NCBI GenBank assembly: GCA_963825415.1
Contig: CAWGTD010000006.1
Location: 868,001 to 932,000 of the forward strand
Length of the DNA stretch: 64,000 nucleotides
Direction of reading: 5' to 3'
DNA from: BP-464 sp963825415
GTDB taxonomy: Bacteria > Actinomycetota > Thermoleophilia > Solirubrobacterales > Solirubrobacteraceae
The notes beneath the pieces were generated by a model that was not told where the DNA came from, ran no database searches, and saw only the letters and a list, made by a program, of their open reading frames with translations. A program made the translations under genes and the position numbers. Positions 27,251 to 34,663 of this stretch are shown piece after piece (position 1 is the first letter of the stretch; each line of letters starts with the position of its first letter).

Positions 27251-27280
27251 CACCTGCTCTCGGCACGAAGCAGGAACGCG
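27251..27280. repeat. Island palindrome, copy 3
   Basis: CCTGCT and AGCAGG pair around CTCGGCACGA, directly after the stop of the previous gene. The CGGCACGAAGCAG word is shared with copies 5 and 8. A nearby word (ATGGCTGTAGAAGC, 27305-27318) recurs at 27814-27827. Confidence 0.6.
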
Positions 27281-27440
27281 CTACCTCCGGCGGGCAAGTC
27301 GGTCATGGCTGTAGAAGCGCATAGGCGCCAAGCTTCCTTCCCGGGGCGAGGGAGATCTGGTCACCCTCGCGCGCCGAGCAGATCCGACGCGGCAAGCTTC
27401 CGTCGCGCTTGCCTGCCGCGCAACTGGGCAACCCAGTCGT

Positions 27441-27740
27441 GTGAGCGAGTTCACGTTTGCCGAGGGTGCAGTGGTTGCTGCCGTGGCGTTCGGCCTATTC
27501 ATGCTTCTGCTCGGGGCGCTGCGCAGAAACGAGTGGTCCTTGGCGCTCATCGCTACGGGCCTGACACTTCTCGTCGCGACAGCAGCCTTGGTAGGCCATG
27601 CGCTTGCGGAGAACTGTGATCCGACCACCTGCGACGAAGGAAGCGCCGTAATCGTGTTCGGCATCCCCGTCATGCTTGGGGTCCTGAGCGCATGGCTATG
27701 GCTTCGCGCTTGGCGGCGCAACTCCAACCGAATCGGCTAA
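27441..27740 (+). CDS. Small membrane protein, three helices
   Basis: This 99-residue protein starts at GTG (MSEFTFAEGAVVAAVAFGLF) and has three hydrophobic segments with a short Cys-containing loop between helices two and three (ENCDPTTCDEG). No family is recognised. It is one of at least seven very small membrane proteins in the element. Confidence 0.65.
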   Translation: MSEFTFAEGAVVAAVAFGLFMLLLGALRRNEWSLALIATGLTLLVATAALVGHALAENCDPTTCDEGSAVIVFGIPVMLGVLSAWLWLRAWRRNSNRIG

Positions 27741-28078
27741 CTCGCGCCAATTTCGCTCCTGCGGCAGGGTGCGGTCCGGCTGCGCTGTTGTAGCGGCAGC
27801 GGGGGAATGGGTAATGGCTGTAGAAGCACTACCCCCTCCGGCGTTGTCTTCCGGCGGCGATTCGACCACGACAACGCCCGACGGACGCGATCTGTAGTTG
27901 GTCCAGCCGTCCTCATCGGTCCGCTCGTCCCTCCATCAGCACACCACCCCGGCGTCGCATCACACGGCGCGGCCGCCACAAGGTCATGGGCACGTCCGAC
28001 ACGACGGTCAGGGAGCGCGCAGCCGCTTCGGGCACAGAGCGGGCGTCGTTCCATCGACGAGTGCCCGCTGGTCGGCAC
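27741..28078. other. Spacer without a supported gene
   Basis: This 338-bp stretch holds a weak palindrome copy (GCTCCTGC..GGCAGGG, about 27755-27769) and the second copy of the ATGGCTGTAGAAGC word (27814-27827), next to a CTACCCCCTCCGGCG word that resembles 27279-27294. Open frames here are Arg/Pro/Ser-rich in composition and look non-coding. Confidence 0.5.
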
Positions 28079-28417
28079 TCAGCGCAGGCACGACAGTCCA
28101 GTTGCGATGCCGATGACGAGCAACACGAAACCAGGGACGGCGAACACTGCACCTGCGCTCATCCGGCGAGCTACGGCAGTGGCTACCGTCAGCACGCCAG
28201 TGGCCACGAGCAAGCCCCCGAGAACCGCCAGCCTGTCCTCGGCTGCTGACCCGCATCCCGAGCCAGATCCGGTCAACCAGTAGTAACCGAAGTACACAAA
28301 GACCGCCCCGAAGCAGGCGTTGACAACTGCGATGGTGACTAGGAGCGGCCCCGACGAACTTCTGCCGGGAGCGCGTTGTCCCCAAGTCCACCGCCGCCGT
28401 CGCGTCACGCCGGACAT
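28079..28417 (-). CDS. Small membrane protein, three helices
   Basis: From the ATG at 28417 the 112-residue protein has a basic N-terminus (SGVTRRRRWTWGQRAPGR) and three hydrophobic helices (LLVTIAVVNACFGAVFVYFG; LAVLGGLLVATGVLTVATAV; AVFAVPGFVLLVIGIATGLS). The layout fits a small integral membrane protein of unknown role. The composition is far more protein-like than the overlapping plus-strand frames, which I reject. Confidence 0.62.
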   Translation of the reverse strand: MSGVTRRRRWTWGQRAPGRSSSGPLLVTIAVVNACFGAVFVYFGYYWLTGSGSGCGSAAEDRLAVLGGLLVATGVLTVATAVARRMSAGAVFAVPGFVLLVIGIATGLSCLR

Positions 28418-28433
28418 GCTCCCATCACAGATC

Positions 28434-28478
28434 TCCTGCTGCGGCAAGGCGCTAGCGCGCTTGCGGCACGAAGCAGTA
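28434..28478. repeat. Island palindrome, copy 5 (full-length type)
   Basis: This is the best copy of the family. The outer CTGC / GCAG arms enclose an inner near-perfect palindrome, GCAAGGCGCTAGCGCGCTTGC. A 30-bp core (GCGGCAAGGCG then TAGCGCGCTTGCGGCACGA) is almost identical to copy 8 at 29932-29980, differing at one or two positions. Confidence 0.72.
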
Positions 28479-28513
28479 GTCAGTCGCCGGGCGCTCCGCA
28501 GGACTGCGGCACC

Positions 28514-28825
28514 ATGTTGGGAATGCATGACGCTCACCGCTGGCTGAACCAGCACGCAAACGTCACCGTCGTGTTTCCCGACCGCCCCGCGCCTGGGAGC
28601 GATTGGCGCGCGGAGGAAGGCTACGGCTGGATCTTCAAAGCCTGGTTTCGAACGTGGGGCGAGTCACGCCAAGCCATGGAGGCGATCCGAGCCGAGGGCT
28701 GGGAGCCGAAGTTCTGGGGGCGCAAGATCCGCGTTCCGATTGACGATGGATTCGACGGCTATAGGCTCGCCGACCTTGTGATCGCGCGCTGGCCTGAGGT
28801 GAGGATTCAGCTCCGATGCGACTAG
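28514..28825 (+). CDS. Small soluble protein, unrecognised
   Basis: The 103-residue protein (MLGMHDAHRWLNQHANVTVV) is compact and aromatic-rich, with a WIFKAWFRTWGESRQAMEAI segment followed by RAEGWEPKFWGRKIRVPIDD. It reads as alpha/beta and probably cytosolic. The ATG at 28523 is an alternative start. No family is recognised. It lies between palindrome copies 5 and 6. Confidence 0.6.
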   Translation: MLGMHDAHRWLNQHANVTVVFPDRPAPGSDWRAEEGYGWIFKAWFRTWGESRQAMEAIRAEGWEPKFWGRKIRVPIDDGFDGYRLADLVIARWPEVRIQLRCD

Positions 28826-28850
28826 ACCGGCTCTAGCTCGCACGCTACCG

Positions 28851-28898
28851 CTTGTGAGGCAAGGCGTGAGTCCTGCTTTCGACACAAGGCGGGACTCC
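28851..28898. repeat. Island palindrome, copy 6
   Basis: GAGTCCTGC (28868-28876) and GCGGGACTC (28889-28897) form a 9-bp stem with one mismatch around TTTCGACACAAG, preceded by GAGGCAAGGCGT. It sits between two convergent genes. Confidence 0.6.
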
Positions 28899-28903
28899 CA
28901 GCG

Positions 28904-29329
28904 TCAGTCGGGGATCCACCCGGCGACGACGACTTCAGGGTTGCCCTCGGCGAGCCATTGCTCTGAGCCGCCGTAGCCCCACGAGATGTGGTCGTGCATT
29001 CCTGGTTCTTCCATGTCGTTGTACTCCACGAGCTCGGCGAGCTGGTCTGCCATTCCTGACCGCGCGTCCTTGTTGCCTGCCACCTGAAGTTCCTCATCCC
29101 GTACGGCGAACCGGAGCTTTCCCGGCGCATCGGCAATGACGAGTCGTCCAAGACCCGTGAGTTGTTCGCCCTCCGGCGGCGCGATCAGGGCGAAGTCCGC
29201 CGAGCCATCACGCAGCGCCTCGGTGATGGCGTCGACGCCCTGGCCATCGGCGTAGATGACGATCTCGCCTGTCTCGGGGTCAGGGCCGACGGCCGCCAAT
29301 CGGATGCTCACCGACACCAAGGGAACCAC
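28904..29329 (-). CDS. Small protein, possibly Imm32-like
   Basis: The 141-residue protein has an N-terminal beta hairpin (VSIRLAAVGPDPETGEIVIY) and a central region with a LRFAVRDEELQVAGNK strand. Its end, GMHDHISWGYGGSEQWLAEG, then NPEVVVAGW, resembles the conserved HxH....H/GxEYLA.GS..LVI tail of the Imm32 immunity-protein family. The match is by eye and weak. If right, it would be an orphan immunity gene, as no toxin is seen beside it. Otherwise unrecognised. Confidence 0.6.
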   Translation of the reverse strand: MVPLVSVSIRLAAVGPDPETGEIVIYADGQGVDAITEALRDGSADFALIAPPEGEQLTGLGRLVIADAPGKLRFAVRDEELQVAGNKDARSGMADQLAELVEYNDMEEPGMHDHISWGYGGSEQWLAEGNPEVVVAGWIPD

Positions 29330-29333
29330 CAGG

Positions 29334-29382
29334 CTTGCACTTCTGCAATTGCGGCAATGCGAGCCAGGCTCGCTTCCGGCCT
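29334..29382. repeat. Island palindrome, copy 7 (divergent)
   Basis: CTTCTGCAATTGCGGCAATG, then CGAGCCAGGCTCG, includes a perfect 5-3-5 hairpin (CGAGC/GCTCG) and the CTTCTGC..GCGGCAA words of the family. It lies between two divergent genes and so overlaps their promoters. Confidence 0.5.
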
Positions 29383-29388
29383 GAGACG

Positions 29389-29631
29389 ATGGGCCGTGTG
29401 TCGCCTCTCGGCGTCTTTTGCATCGCTGCCGCGGCGTGGTCAGCCCTGTTGCTGGCTTGGCAGTGGGACGGCCTGGCAGGTAACCACAACGGCGTTCTCA
29501 CGGCCCTGGCGGTCGTCAACCTCATAGCCGCGTGGGGCGTTGCCGTCACCGCCCGTAGAGCATGGTTCCTGGTGCTACTCGGGATTCCCGGCCTCGTCGT
29601 TTTGTTCTTGGTCTTGTTCTGGGGCGGCTAG
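29389..29631 (+). CDS. Small membrane protein, three helices
   Basis: The 80-residue protein (MGRVSPLGVFCIAAAAWSAL) has three hydrophobic helices and a short polar loop (QWDGLAGNHNG). No family is recognised. The start at 29389 is chosen because upstream codons overlap the palindrome. Confidence 0.6.
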   Translation: MGRVSPLGVFCIAAAAWSALLLAWQWDGLAGNHNGVLTALAVVNLIAAWGVAVTARRAWFLVLLGIPGLVVLFLVLFWGG

Positions 29632-29710
29632 CCAGCGTCCGCGTTGTGGCACACAAGGGCTAGCACGCTGCTGCGGTGACGAGCACTGGATCGCTCCGTA
29701 GCATTCGGGC

Positions 29711-29905
29711 ATGGCGGAGCCTGATTCACACGGGTACCTCGTCGGCCGAAAACTGGGTCGCGAGGTAGCGACCTGGGCAATCGACAACGCCAGCGGCGAG
29801 GATCCACCACTCGACCCAGGCGAGGTCATTCGTGGCGCGATAGATGCCCTCAAGGAGACCACGGCCCCTCAGGGAGAACAGGCCGACTGGCCTCACAACG
29901 GTTAG
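29711..29905 (+). CDS. Very small soluble protein
   Basis: The 64-residue acidic protein (MAEPDSHGYLVGRKLGREVA) has two predicted helices (REVATWAIDNAS; GEVIRGAIDALKETTA). No motif is recognised. It lies between spacers with related palindromes, which supports it as a cassette-sized unit. Confidence 0.5.
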   Translation: MAEPDSHGYLVGRKLGREVATWAIDNASGEDPPLDPGEVIRGAIDALKETTAPQGEQADWPHNG

Positions 29906-29931
29906 GCGCGCTTGCCGTGTAGCAATGGTGC

Positions 29932-29980
29932 CTTTGCGGCAAGGCGATAGCGCGCTTGCGGCACGAAGCAGCAGTCGCTT
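29932..29980. repeat. Island palindrome, copy 8 (full-length type)
   Basis: TTTGCGGCAAGGCGATAGCG, continuing CGCTTGCGGCACGAAGCAG, closely matches copy 5 at 28434-28478. The inner GCAAGGCG / CGCGCTTGC arms form a strong hairpin. Confidence 0.72.
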
Positions 29981-29996
29981 TGCGAGCATCTGCGGC

Positions 29997-30158
29997 GTGC
30001 AGGTCCTGGTGATCGTGGCTTCCATTCTGCTGGCCGCTGCGGTCGGCCAGGCCGTCCGAATCGCATTGATCCATCGGGACTTCAGACCGCTACTGTTCGC
30101 GATCGGGCTAGCCGTCGTGGTGGTTCTCGCGATCCAACTCCAGGACCGCTCGGGCTAG
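29997..30158 (+). CDS. Very small membrane protein, two helices
   Basis: This 53-residue protein starts at GTG (VQVLVIVASILLAAAVGQAV) and ends VVVLAIQLQDRSG, with two hydrophobic helices around a basic loop (RIALIHRDFRP). An upstream ATG at 29844 would read through the palindrome and is rejected. No family is recognised. Confidence 0.5.
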   Translation: MQVLVIVASILLAAAVGQAVRIALIHRDFRPLLFAIGLAVVVVLAIQLQDRSG

Positions 30159-30214
30159 CGCGAATCTCGCTTCTGCGGCGGAGCGAAGTCGCTCTTTCGG
30201 CACGGAGCGAAACT
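30156..30214. repeat. Island palindrome, copy 9
   Basis: TAGCGCGAATCTCGCTTCTG, then CGGCGGAGCGAAGTCGCTCT and TTCGGCACGGAGCGAAACTAG, contains the family words CTTCTGCGGC and TTCGGCACGGAGC and several short inverted repeats (GCGAA/TTCGC). It separates two convergent genes. Confidence 0.6.
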
Positions 30215-30222
30215 AGGGTCGG

Positions 30223-30852
30223 CTACGAGAACGGCGCGCTTCGTTCGGTCCCGGCACTGACCCAAGTCAGCTCGCCGTTGGCTGTTCGGAGCGAGTTGGG
30301 ATCGATCTCACCGCCTTGGTCGAGAAGTCGTACGTGATGATTGGTCAGTTCATGGACCTCATACTGCGGCGCCGTCGCGTACGCGTCTTGCGCGATCCAC
30401 GCCACCGCCCCCGACTTCAACGCCGCAAGTCGGGTCGTGTGGCCAACCCCGTAGGCCGATCTCTGGACCTCCGCGTAGCGGGGAACGCGGCCCGTCTGGA
30501 CGTCATGGATCGTCCGGCCGCTGCGCAGGTCTACATCCCGCACCCAATATTGAGCCCCGTCCTGGCCGACCGAGTAGTCCTCATAGGCCACCAGACGCCC
30601 AGCCAGCGCGAAGTTGCGCTGTCCGCCTTTCTCCAGCAAGTTCTCCGCGTAGGTGCCCAGCTTTACTCGCCGCCCGATTCTGAACAAGCACCCGTACGTG
30701 TAGCCGTCGCGCTGATAGATCCGGGCGTGGGAAGTTCGCACCAGGGTGCGCGAGCGTGCAAGGGCGCAGGTATGCCCTGGTGATGCCACCGCCGGTGTCG
30801 CCGCTGGAATCGCCACGAGCCCCACAAGCCCGATCGCCAGAGCCGAGCGCAT
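30223..30852 (-). CDS. Secreted protein of unknown function
   Basis: The ATG at 30852 gives 209 residues with a signal peptide (MRSALAIGLVGLVAIPAATP) and a mature part starting SPGHTCALARSRTLVRTSHA. Short beta repeats follow (RIYQRDGYTYGCLFRIGRRV; LVAYEDYSVGQDGAQYWVRD). The layout suggests a small beta-propeller fragment like the other two secreted island proteins. Two cysteines (HTC, YGC) could pair. Confidence 0.68.
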   Translation of the reverse strand: MRSALAIGLVGLVAIPAATPAVASPGHTCALARSRTLVRTSHARIYQRDGYTYGCLFRIGRRVKLGTYAENLLEKGGQRNFALAGRLVAYEDYSVGQDGAQYWVRDVDLRSGRTIHDVQTGRVPRYAEVQRSAYGVGHTTRLAALKSGAVAWIAQDAYATAPQYEVHELTNHHVRLLDQGGEIDPNSLRTANGELTWVSAGTERSAPFS

Positions 30853-31077
30853 ACAGACACCAACCCTCGGCCCCAGCGAGGGTTGCTCCGCAGCCATAGT
30901 TTTTTGGCGATCTCACACCTACCTCTTGTCGCGTTGCCGCTCGTGCGACCGCCACTGTCACTCTTGAGGCAAAGCAGCACCCGCACCACTTTGAATGCGG
31001 CCGCGGGTTGAGAGCTACGTGAGGCAAATCGCGCGTGACCGGATGCATGCCCTGGTAGTGCTGATCTTGTGGCAAGC

Positions 31078-32138
31078 ATGAGGACCAGGTGGCTCGGGGC
31101 GTTCGCGGTGGCGATCGCTGCTGCTGTCTGTTTCCCGGCTGGGCGAGGGCCGCGCCGATCTGGCCTGCGGCCGGGGCCGTCGAGGAGCGCCAGCAGTTCG
31201 GCACTTCGATATCTGGGTTCGGCGGCTGGCTCGTGTGGAGTCGCTATGACGCCAAACGGCGGGTCTACCGGCTCGTGGCGTTGCACGAGGGGCGCGTGCG
31301 CACGTTGGCGATCCGGTCGCGGTCGGTGGCCTTCGACGTGGATCTTGGACCCGATGCGCGTGGGCGCGCTGTGGCTGTGTATTCGCGCTGTCGCGAGGAG
31401 CCGGTGACGGGGCCGCCTGTCGGGCCGTTCCCGTTTTACCGGACGGGTCGCGGATGTCGCCTTTACGCGTATCGGTTTTCCGCGGGGCGCGAGCGGCGGT
31501 TGAGCGTCTCGATTCCGGGCGGCGGCTCGCTGTTCATGCCGGCGATCTGGCGCGAGCGTTTGGTTTTCGCGGTGAGCGCGGATAACGGCAGCTACGGGTG
31601 GCCGCCGATCCCGCGGATCTTCGTCAGGACGGCGGGGCATCGCCCGAGAGCGATCCGCGGCGGAAATCGCGGCCGACCGAGCAGCAGTTCCAACGGAGTG
31701 GGGCCGAGTCGGCTCGACATACGTGGACGGACGGTCGTCTACGCCTGGGGTTATCTCCCGACCTCCGATGCCTGTGGAGCTTCGGAGATCAAAGCCAGTC
31801 CGCTCACCAACGACGAGCTCGTCGTCCAGCAGTTGGGCGGCTCACGGAAGGTCGTCGCGCACGGCGGTTGTCCGGCAGATGGGAACGTCTCGCTCTTGGG
31901 ACAGCCCCAGCTGACGTCGACCACCACGCTGACCTACGTGGTGTGGCGCGCCCATTCGGGGACCGGCTTCGTGCGGCGGCTGGATCTTGCTGACAGGCGA
32001 CGCCACGACGCCGACCTCGGCTCATTTCGCCCCGAATCGTTCGCAACCGACGGACAGGGAACGAGCATTCTCAGCGTCGAGGATGCTCACGCGGGCGGTT
32101 CCCGTATCACCAGCACACAGCTTGCGTTCGCTGGATGA
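31078..32138 (+). CDS. Secreted beta-propeller-like protein, with a 1-bp frame break in the signal peptide
   Basis: The ATG at 31078 opens a signal peptide (MRTRWLGAFAVAIAAAVCFP). At about 31141-31143 one G appears to be missing: restoring GGGG gives AGARAAPIWPAAG and joins the long frame that runs to 32138, for 353 residues. The mature protein has repeated blade-like units (GGWLVWSRYDAKRRVYRLVA; VYAWGYLPTSDACGASEIKA; TYVVWRAHSGTGFVRRLDLA). Architecture resembles the protein at 25062-26003. No family recognised. Confidence 0.65.
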
Positions 32139-32156
32139 TCCTCTGCTAGCCAGGGA

Positions 32157-32202
32157 CGCTTCTGCGGCAAGGCGTAGTGCGCTACCGGCACCAAGCAGGA
32201 GT
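32157..32202. repeat. Island palindrome, copy 11
   Basis: GCTTCTGCGGCAAGGCGTAG, then TGCGCTACCGGCACCAAGCA, is a diverged full-length copy. The GCGTAGTGCGC inner palindrome replaces the GCGCTAGCGC of copy 5. Confidence 0.68.
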
Positions 32203-32215
32203 TGCATGTCCTGCG

Positions 32216-32443
32216 TCAGATGACCGAGAAGCCGGCCACCAAGAATGCGACTCCCATCGCGCCCGTGTACCAACCGAGCGTCCGGGTCTTCCGAGGGTCG
32301 TACTTGATCCGTCCCCATTGGCCTTGACGCCGGGCGTAGTCGACCCACCAATCATTCGCGCCACGGTGATTGGTGATCAACGCGTAGCCGTGGTAGAGGA
32401 GCGCCACCCCCGCGGCGAGGAAGACGAACCCCATCACCGTCAT
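32216..32443 (-). CDS. Small membrane protein, two helices
   Basis: The 75-residue protein (MTVMGFVFLAAGVALLYHGY) has two hydrophobic helices separated by a polar loop rich in Trp, Asp and Arg (HRGANDWWVDYARRQGQWGR). Its ATG overlaps the stop of the gene upstream on the same strand (ATGA), so the two are co-translated. No family is recognised. Confidence 0.6.
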   Translation of the reverse strand: MTVMGFVFLAAGVALLYHGYALITNHRGANDWWVDYARRQGQWGRIKYDPRKTRTLGWYTGAMGVAFLVAGFSVI

Positions 32444-32619
32444 CGATCGCGCAGGACTCCCCAGCCGATGATCACGGACGCGACCACCCCGCCCGTGTAC
32501 GCCGCAGGACGAGGCTCCGCCCCGTATGCCGAAGCAATCACGAGCGCGACTGCACCCAGCGCTGCCGCAGCCACGACAACCCACGTGGGAGGAAACCAGT
32601 CCGGCACGGCACGCCCCAT
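32440..32619 (-). CDS. Very small membrane protein, two helices
   Basis: The 59-residue protein (MGRAVPDWFPPTWVVVAAAA) has two hydrophobic helices (ALGAVALVIASAYG; AYTGGVVASVIIGWGVL). Its stop overlaps the ATG of the next gene, forming a two-gene membrane-protein unit. The start could also be at 32634. Confidence 0.55.
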   Translation of the reverse strand: MGRAVPDWFPPTWVVVAAAALGAVALVIASAYGAEPRPAAYTGGVVASVIIGWGVLRDR

Positions 32620-32671
32620 GCTCTCACGCCACACACAGCTTGTCCCGAGAGTGGACTCTCGCTTTCGGCAC

Positions 32672-33088
32672 TTAGGGGGTGTGGGCCGGGGGATGTGGAC
32701 GCTGGCTTTCGCTATCTGGATCGCTGTCAGCGAAAACTGATTGCCCGCGGATCTTGCGCAGGTAGAACCCGGGGAAGAGCAACACGATGCTGATGGCCAG
32801 CAGGATCAGCGAGTTGAAGAACCACAGCTCGTTGTCGAACTCGTCCAGCACGTCGCCGAGGATCGTCGCCCCAGCGACCGCCACGACAGCAAGGACGAAC
32901 GCGACGCCGCCGACGACATAGCCGACGACGACCGACGCGGCGGCCCAGCCGGCCAAGAACAACACAGCCTCGGCAACCGTGCCCGAATCGTCGCCCCCGT
33001 CCTGCATACCGCCCCTCCAGGTCGCCCACGCGATGAGCGCGGCGTAGGCCGCTGCCAGGATGAAACGCACGAGCCTTATCGTGCTCAC
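32672..33088 (-). CDS. Small membrane protein, four helices
   Basis: The 138-residue protein (MSTIRLVRFILAAAYAALIA) has four hydrophobic segments, an acidic loop (GGMQDGGDDSGTV) and a polar Ser/Asp/Pro tail. No family recognised. Its stop codon lies within a partial palindrome copy (CTCTCGCTTTCGGCACTTAG, 32655-32674). Confidence 0.62.
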   Translation of the reverse strand: MSTIRLVRFILAAAYAALIAWATWRGGMQDGGDDSGTVAEAVLFLAGWAAASVVVGYVVGGVAFVLAVVAVAGATILGDVLDEFDNELWFFNSLILLAISIVLLFPGFYLRKIRGQSVFADSDPDSESQRPHPPAHTP

Positions 33089-33314
33089 GGCAGCAGTCTT
33101 CCTAAAGCCCGTCGAATCGGCGTCGGCACCCCCGCTGCTGCTTCTGCGGCAAAGCAGAAGTCCCGATCCGCGTCCTGACGGCTCCGCCAGCCGCCACCCC
33201 TCAACGCTCGTCTCCCCTCGGTGACCTGTCCACGGGCCAGTCCAGATTCGTCACTTCCGCCCAGTCCCTCCCACCTGCGAACACGTTGGAGCACCACCCA
33301 CCCGCCTGGGCCGG

Positions 33315-33366
33315 GCCCGACCACCCGAACTCACCAAATGTCAATGGTGGGGGCGGGTGGTCGGGC
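33315..33366. repeat. 13-bp perfect inverted repeat
   Basis: GCCCGACCACCCG and CGGGTGGTCGGGC are separated by 26 bp. It lies about 130 bp beyond the integrase stop. The loop contains CTCACCAAATGTCAATGG, which is AT-richer than its surroundings. It could be a terminator-like or protein-binding structure. Confidence 0.6.
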
Positions 33367-33421
33367 ACGGACCAGGCGCGCGCTACCCAGTGCTTGCAGC
33401 GTGATTTGCCTGCACAGAGGG

Positions 33422-33492
33422 TCCGGCGGCCGGACCGATAGCCGGACCCTTAGTTTCCGGCGGCCGGAGGGATAGCCGGAGGGATAGCCGGA
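33422..33492 (+). repeat. Direct-repeat cluster at the integrase 3' end
   Basis: The palindromic word TCCGGCGGCCGGA occurs at 33422-33434 and 33456-33468. It is followed by CCGATAGCCGGA once and by GGGATAGCCGGA twice in tandem. The cluster ends just before the integrase stop at 33497. Regular spacing suggests a protein-binding array. Confidence 0.65.
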
Positions 33493-33496
33493 CGCA

Positions 33497-34663
33497 TCAG
33501 GCGACCGCGCCGGCGACCAATTCCTCTCGCGCGCGAGTGATCCAGTCGTTCGCGTCGAGCGGCTCGGCCCGGCGGTGCTCGGCGAACACGTGCGCGTAGG
33601 TGTTGAGCGTCATCGTCGGTGCATGCCCGAGCTGCTCGGCGAGCTCGACGACCGAGGCCCTCTGCTCGCGGACCATGAGCGACGCGAACGAGTGGCGCAG
33701 GTCATACGGCCGCGGTCGGCCGAGCCCTGCCCGCTCGGCCGCCGGGAAGAACCGGCGGTTGCGCCAGTTGTTCCAGTCGTCGGTCCGCCATGGATGGCCA
33801 TCCGCGCGCGTGAACAGCAAGCCTGCAGGCGCGCCCGCGAGGAAGCCGTCCAAGTCGCCGGCCAGGACCGGCAGTAGGTCGACCGTCCGATAGAGGCGCC
33901 CGGTCTTCTGCCGCTTGAGCTCGCCATCGTTGAGCGCCTGCTCGACGAGGATCGTGCTCTCCCGGATGTGTCTGGCTTCGAGGGCCAGCGCCTCGCCCGG
34001 TCTGAGGCCGGCGTAGGCGAGGACCGACACCAGCGTGGCCGAGCGCGCGTCGCCGAGCTCGAGCAGCTCGGCCCGCAGCCGCTCGACGCCTTCGGGTGGG
34101 ATCGGCTCGACCGCTCGCCGTCGTCCCTGGCGTGGCTTGCGTACGACGCTCACCGGGTTCGTCCGTGCCTCGCCCCACTCGATCGCCACCGTGAACATCG
34201 CCTGCAGTGTCACCATGGCGCGCCGCACAGCCTCGGGCCCGACGCCGCCGGCGAGCAGTTCGGCACGCCACTGTGAGACGGAGCGCGGCAGGATGGCATC
34301 GAGGGGGAGGTGGCCGAACCGCGAGCGCAGCCGCCGGTCCCAGATCCGCTCGTACTCGCCGCATCGTCGATCGCGCCAGGCGGCCGCGTGCGTCGTCGCG
34401 CCACACGGGCCAGAACTGCTCCAGGGTCATCGACGGCGCGGGCTCCGCTGCGACGACTAGCGCTGCCAGAGGGACCGGCCGCTGGCTCGCCTCGAGCACG
34501 ACCGCGCGCGCTCGAAGTCGGCCTGCTCGAGTGTGTCGCAGGCGATGCGGCGGCGCCGGCCGGCCGCGTCGTAGTAGCGGACCGACCACGTCTCGGAGAT
34601 CGACCCGTCGGAGAGCCGATGCTTGCGGCGCTCGATCGTCGGCTGGCGACGGTCACGAGCCAT
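33497..34663 (-). CDS. int: Tyrosine-family site-specific integrase, with two 1-bp frame breaks
   Basis: The C-terminal catalytic part is intact: AGLRPGEALALEARHIR (Arg), RPYDLRHSFASL (His-x-x-Arg box), QLGHAPTMTLNTYAHV (second His and the nucleophile Tyr). The N-terminal half begins MARDRRQPTIERRKHRLSDG and includes an arm-binding/SAM-like part (PSMTLEQFWPVWRDDARGRL). Two frame breaks occur, one base missing near 34507 (after FERAR) and one extra near 34357 (after STMR). Repaired, the protein is 388 residues, the family norm. It would catalyse integration and excision at the tRNA-Thr site. If the breaks are real, the element is immobile. Confidence 0.82.

Larger units (their letters stand above)
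33089..33496. other. Structured spacer downstream of the integrase
   Basis: No gene is supported in this 408-bp region. It holds palindrome copy 13 (CTTCTGC 33141-33147, GCAGAAG 33154-33160, a perfect 7-bp stem) and a 13-bp perfect inverted repeat, GCCCGACCACCCG / CGGGTGGTCGGGC (33315-33327, 33354-33366). It also has a direct-repeat cluster at 33422-33492. The inverted repeat could terminate integrase transcription or serve as a binding site. Confidence 0.6.

Noticed and set aside
27737..28283. Small open frames in the spacer
   Set aside because: Compositions are Arg/Ser/Pro-rich and unlike proteins, and they overlap repeat copies.
24977..33160. Calling the palindromes true integron attC sites
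   Set aside because: No paired RYYYAAC and GTTRRRY ends are seen and the nearby recombinase is a tRNA-type integrase, not an evident IntI.
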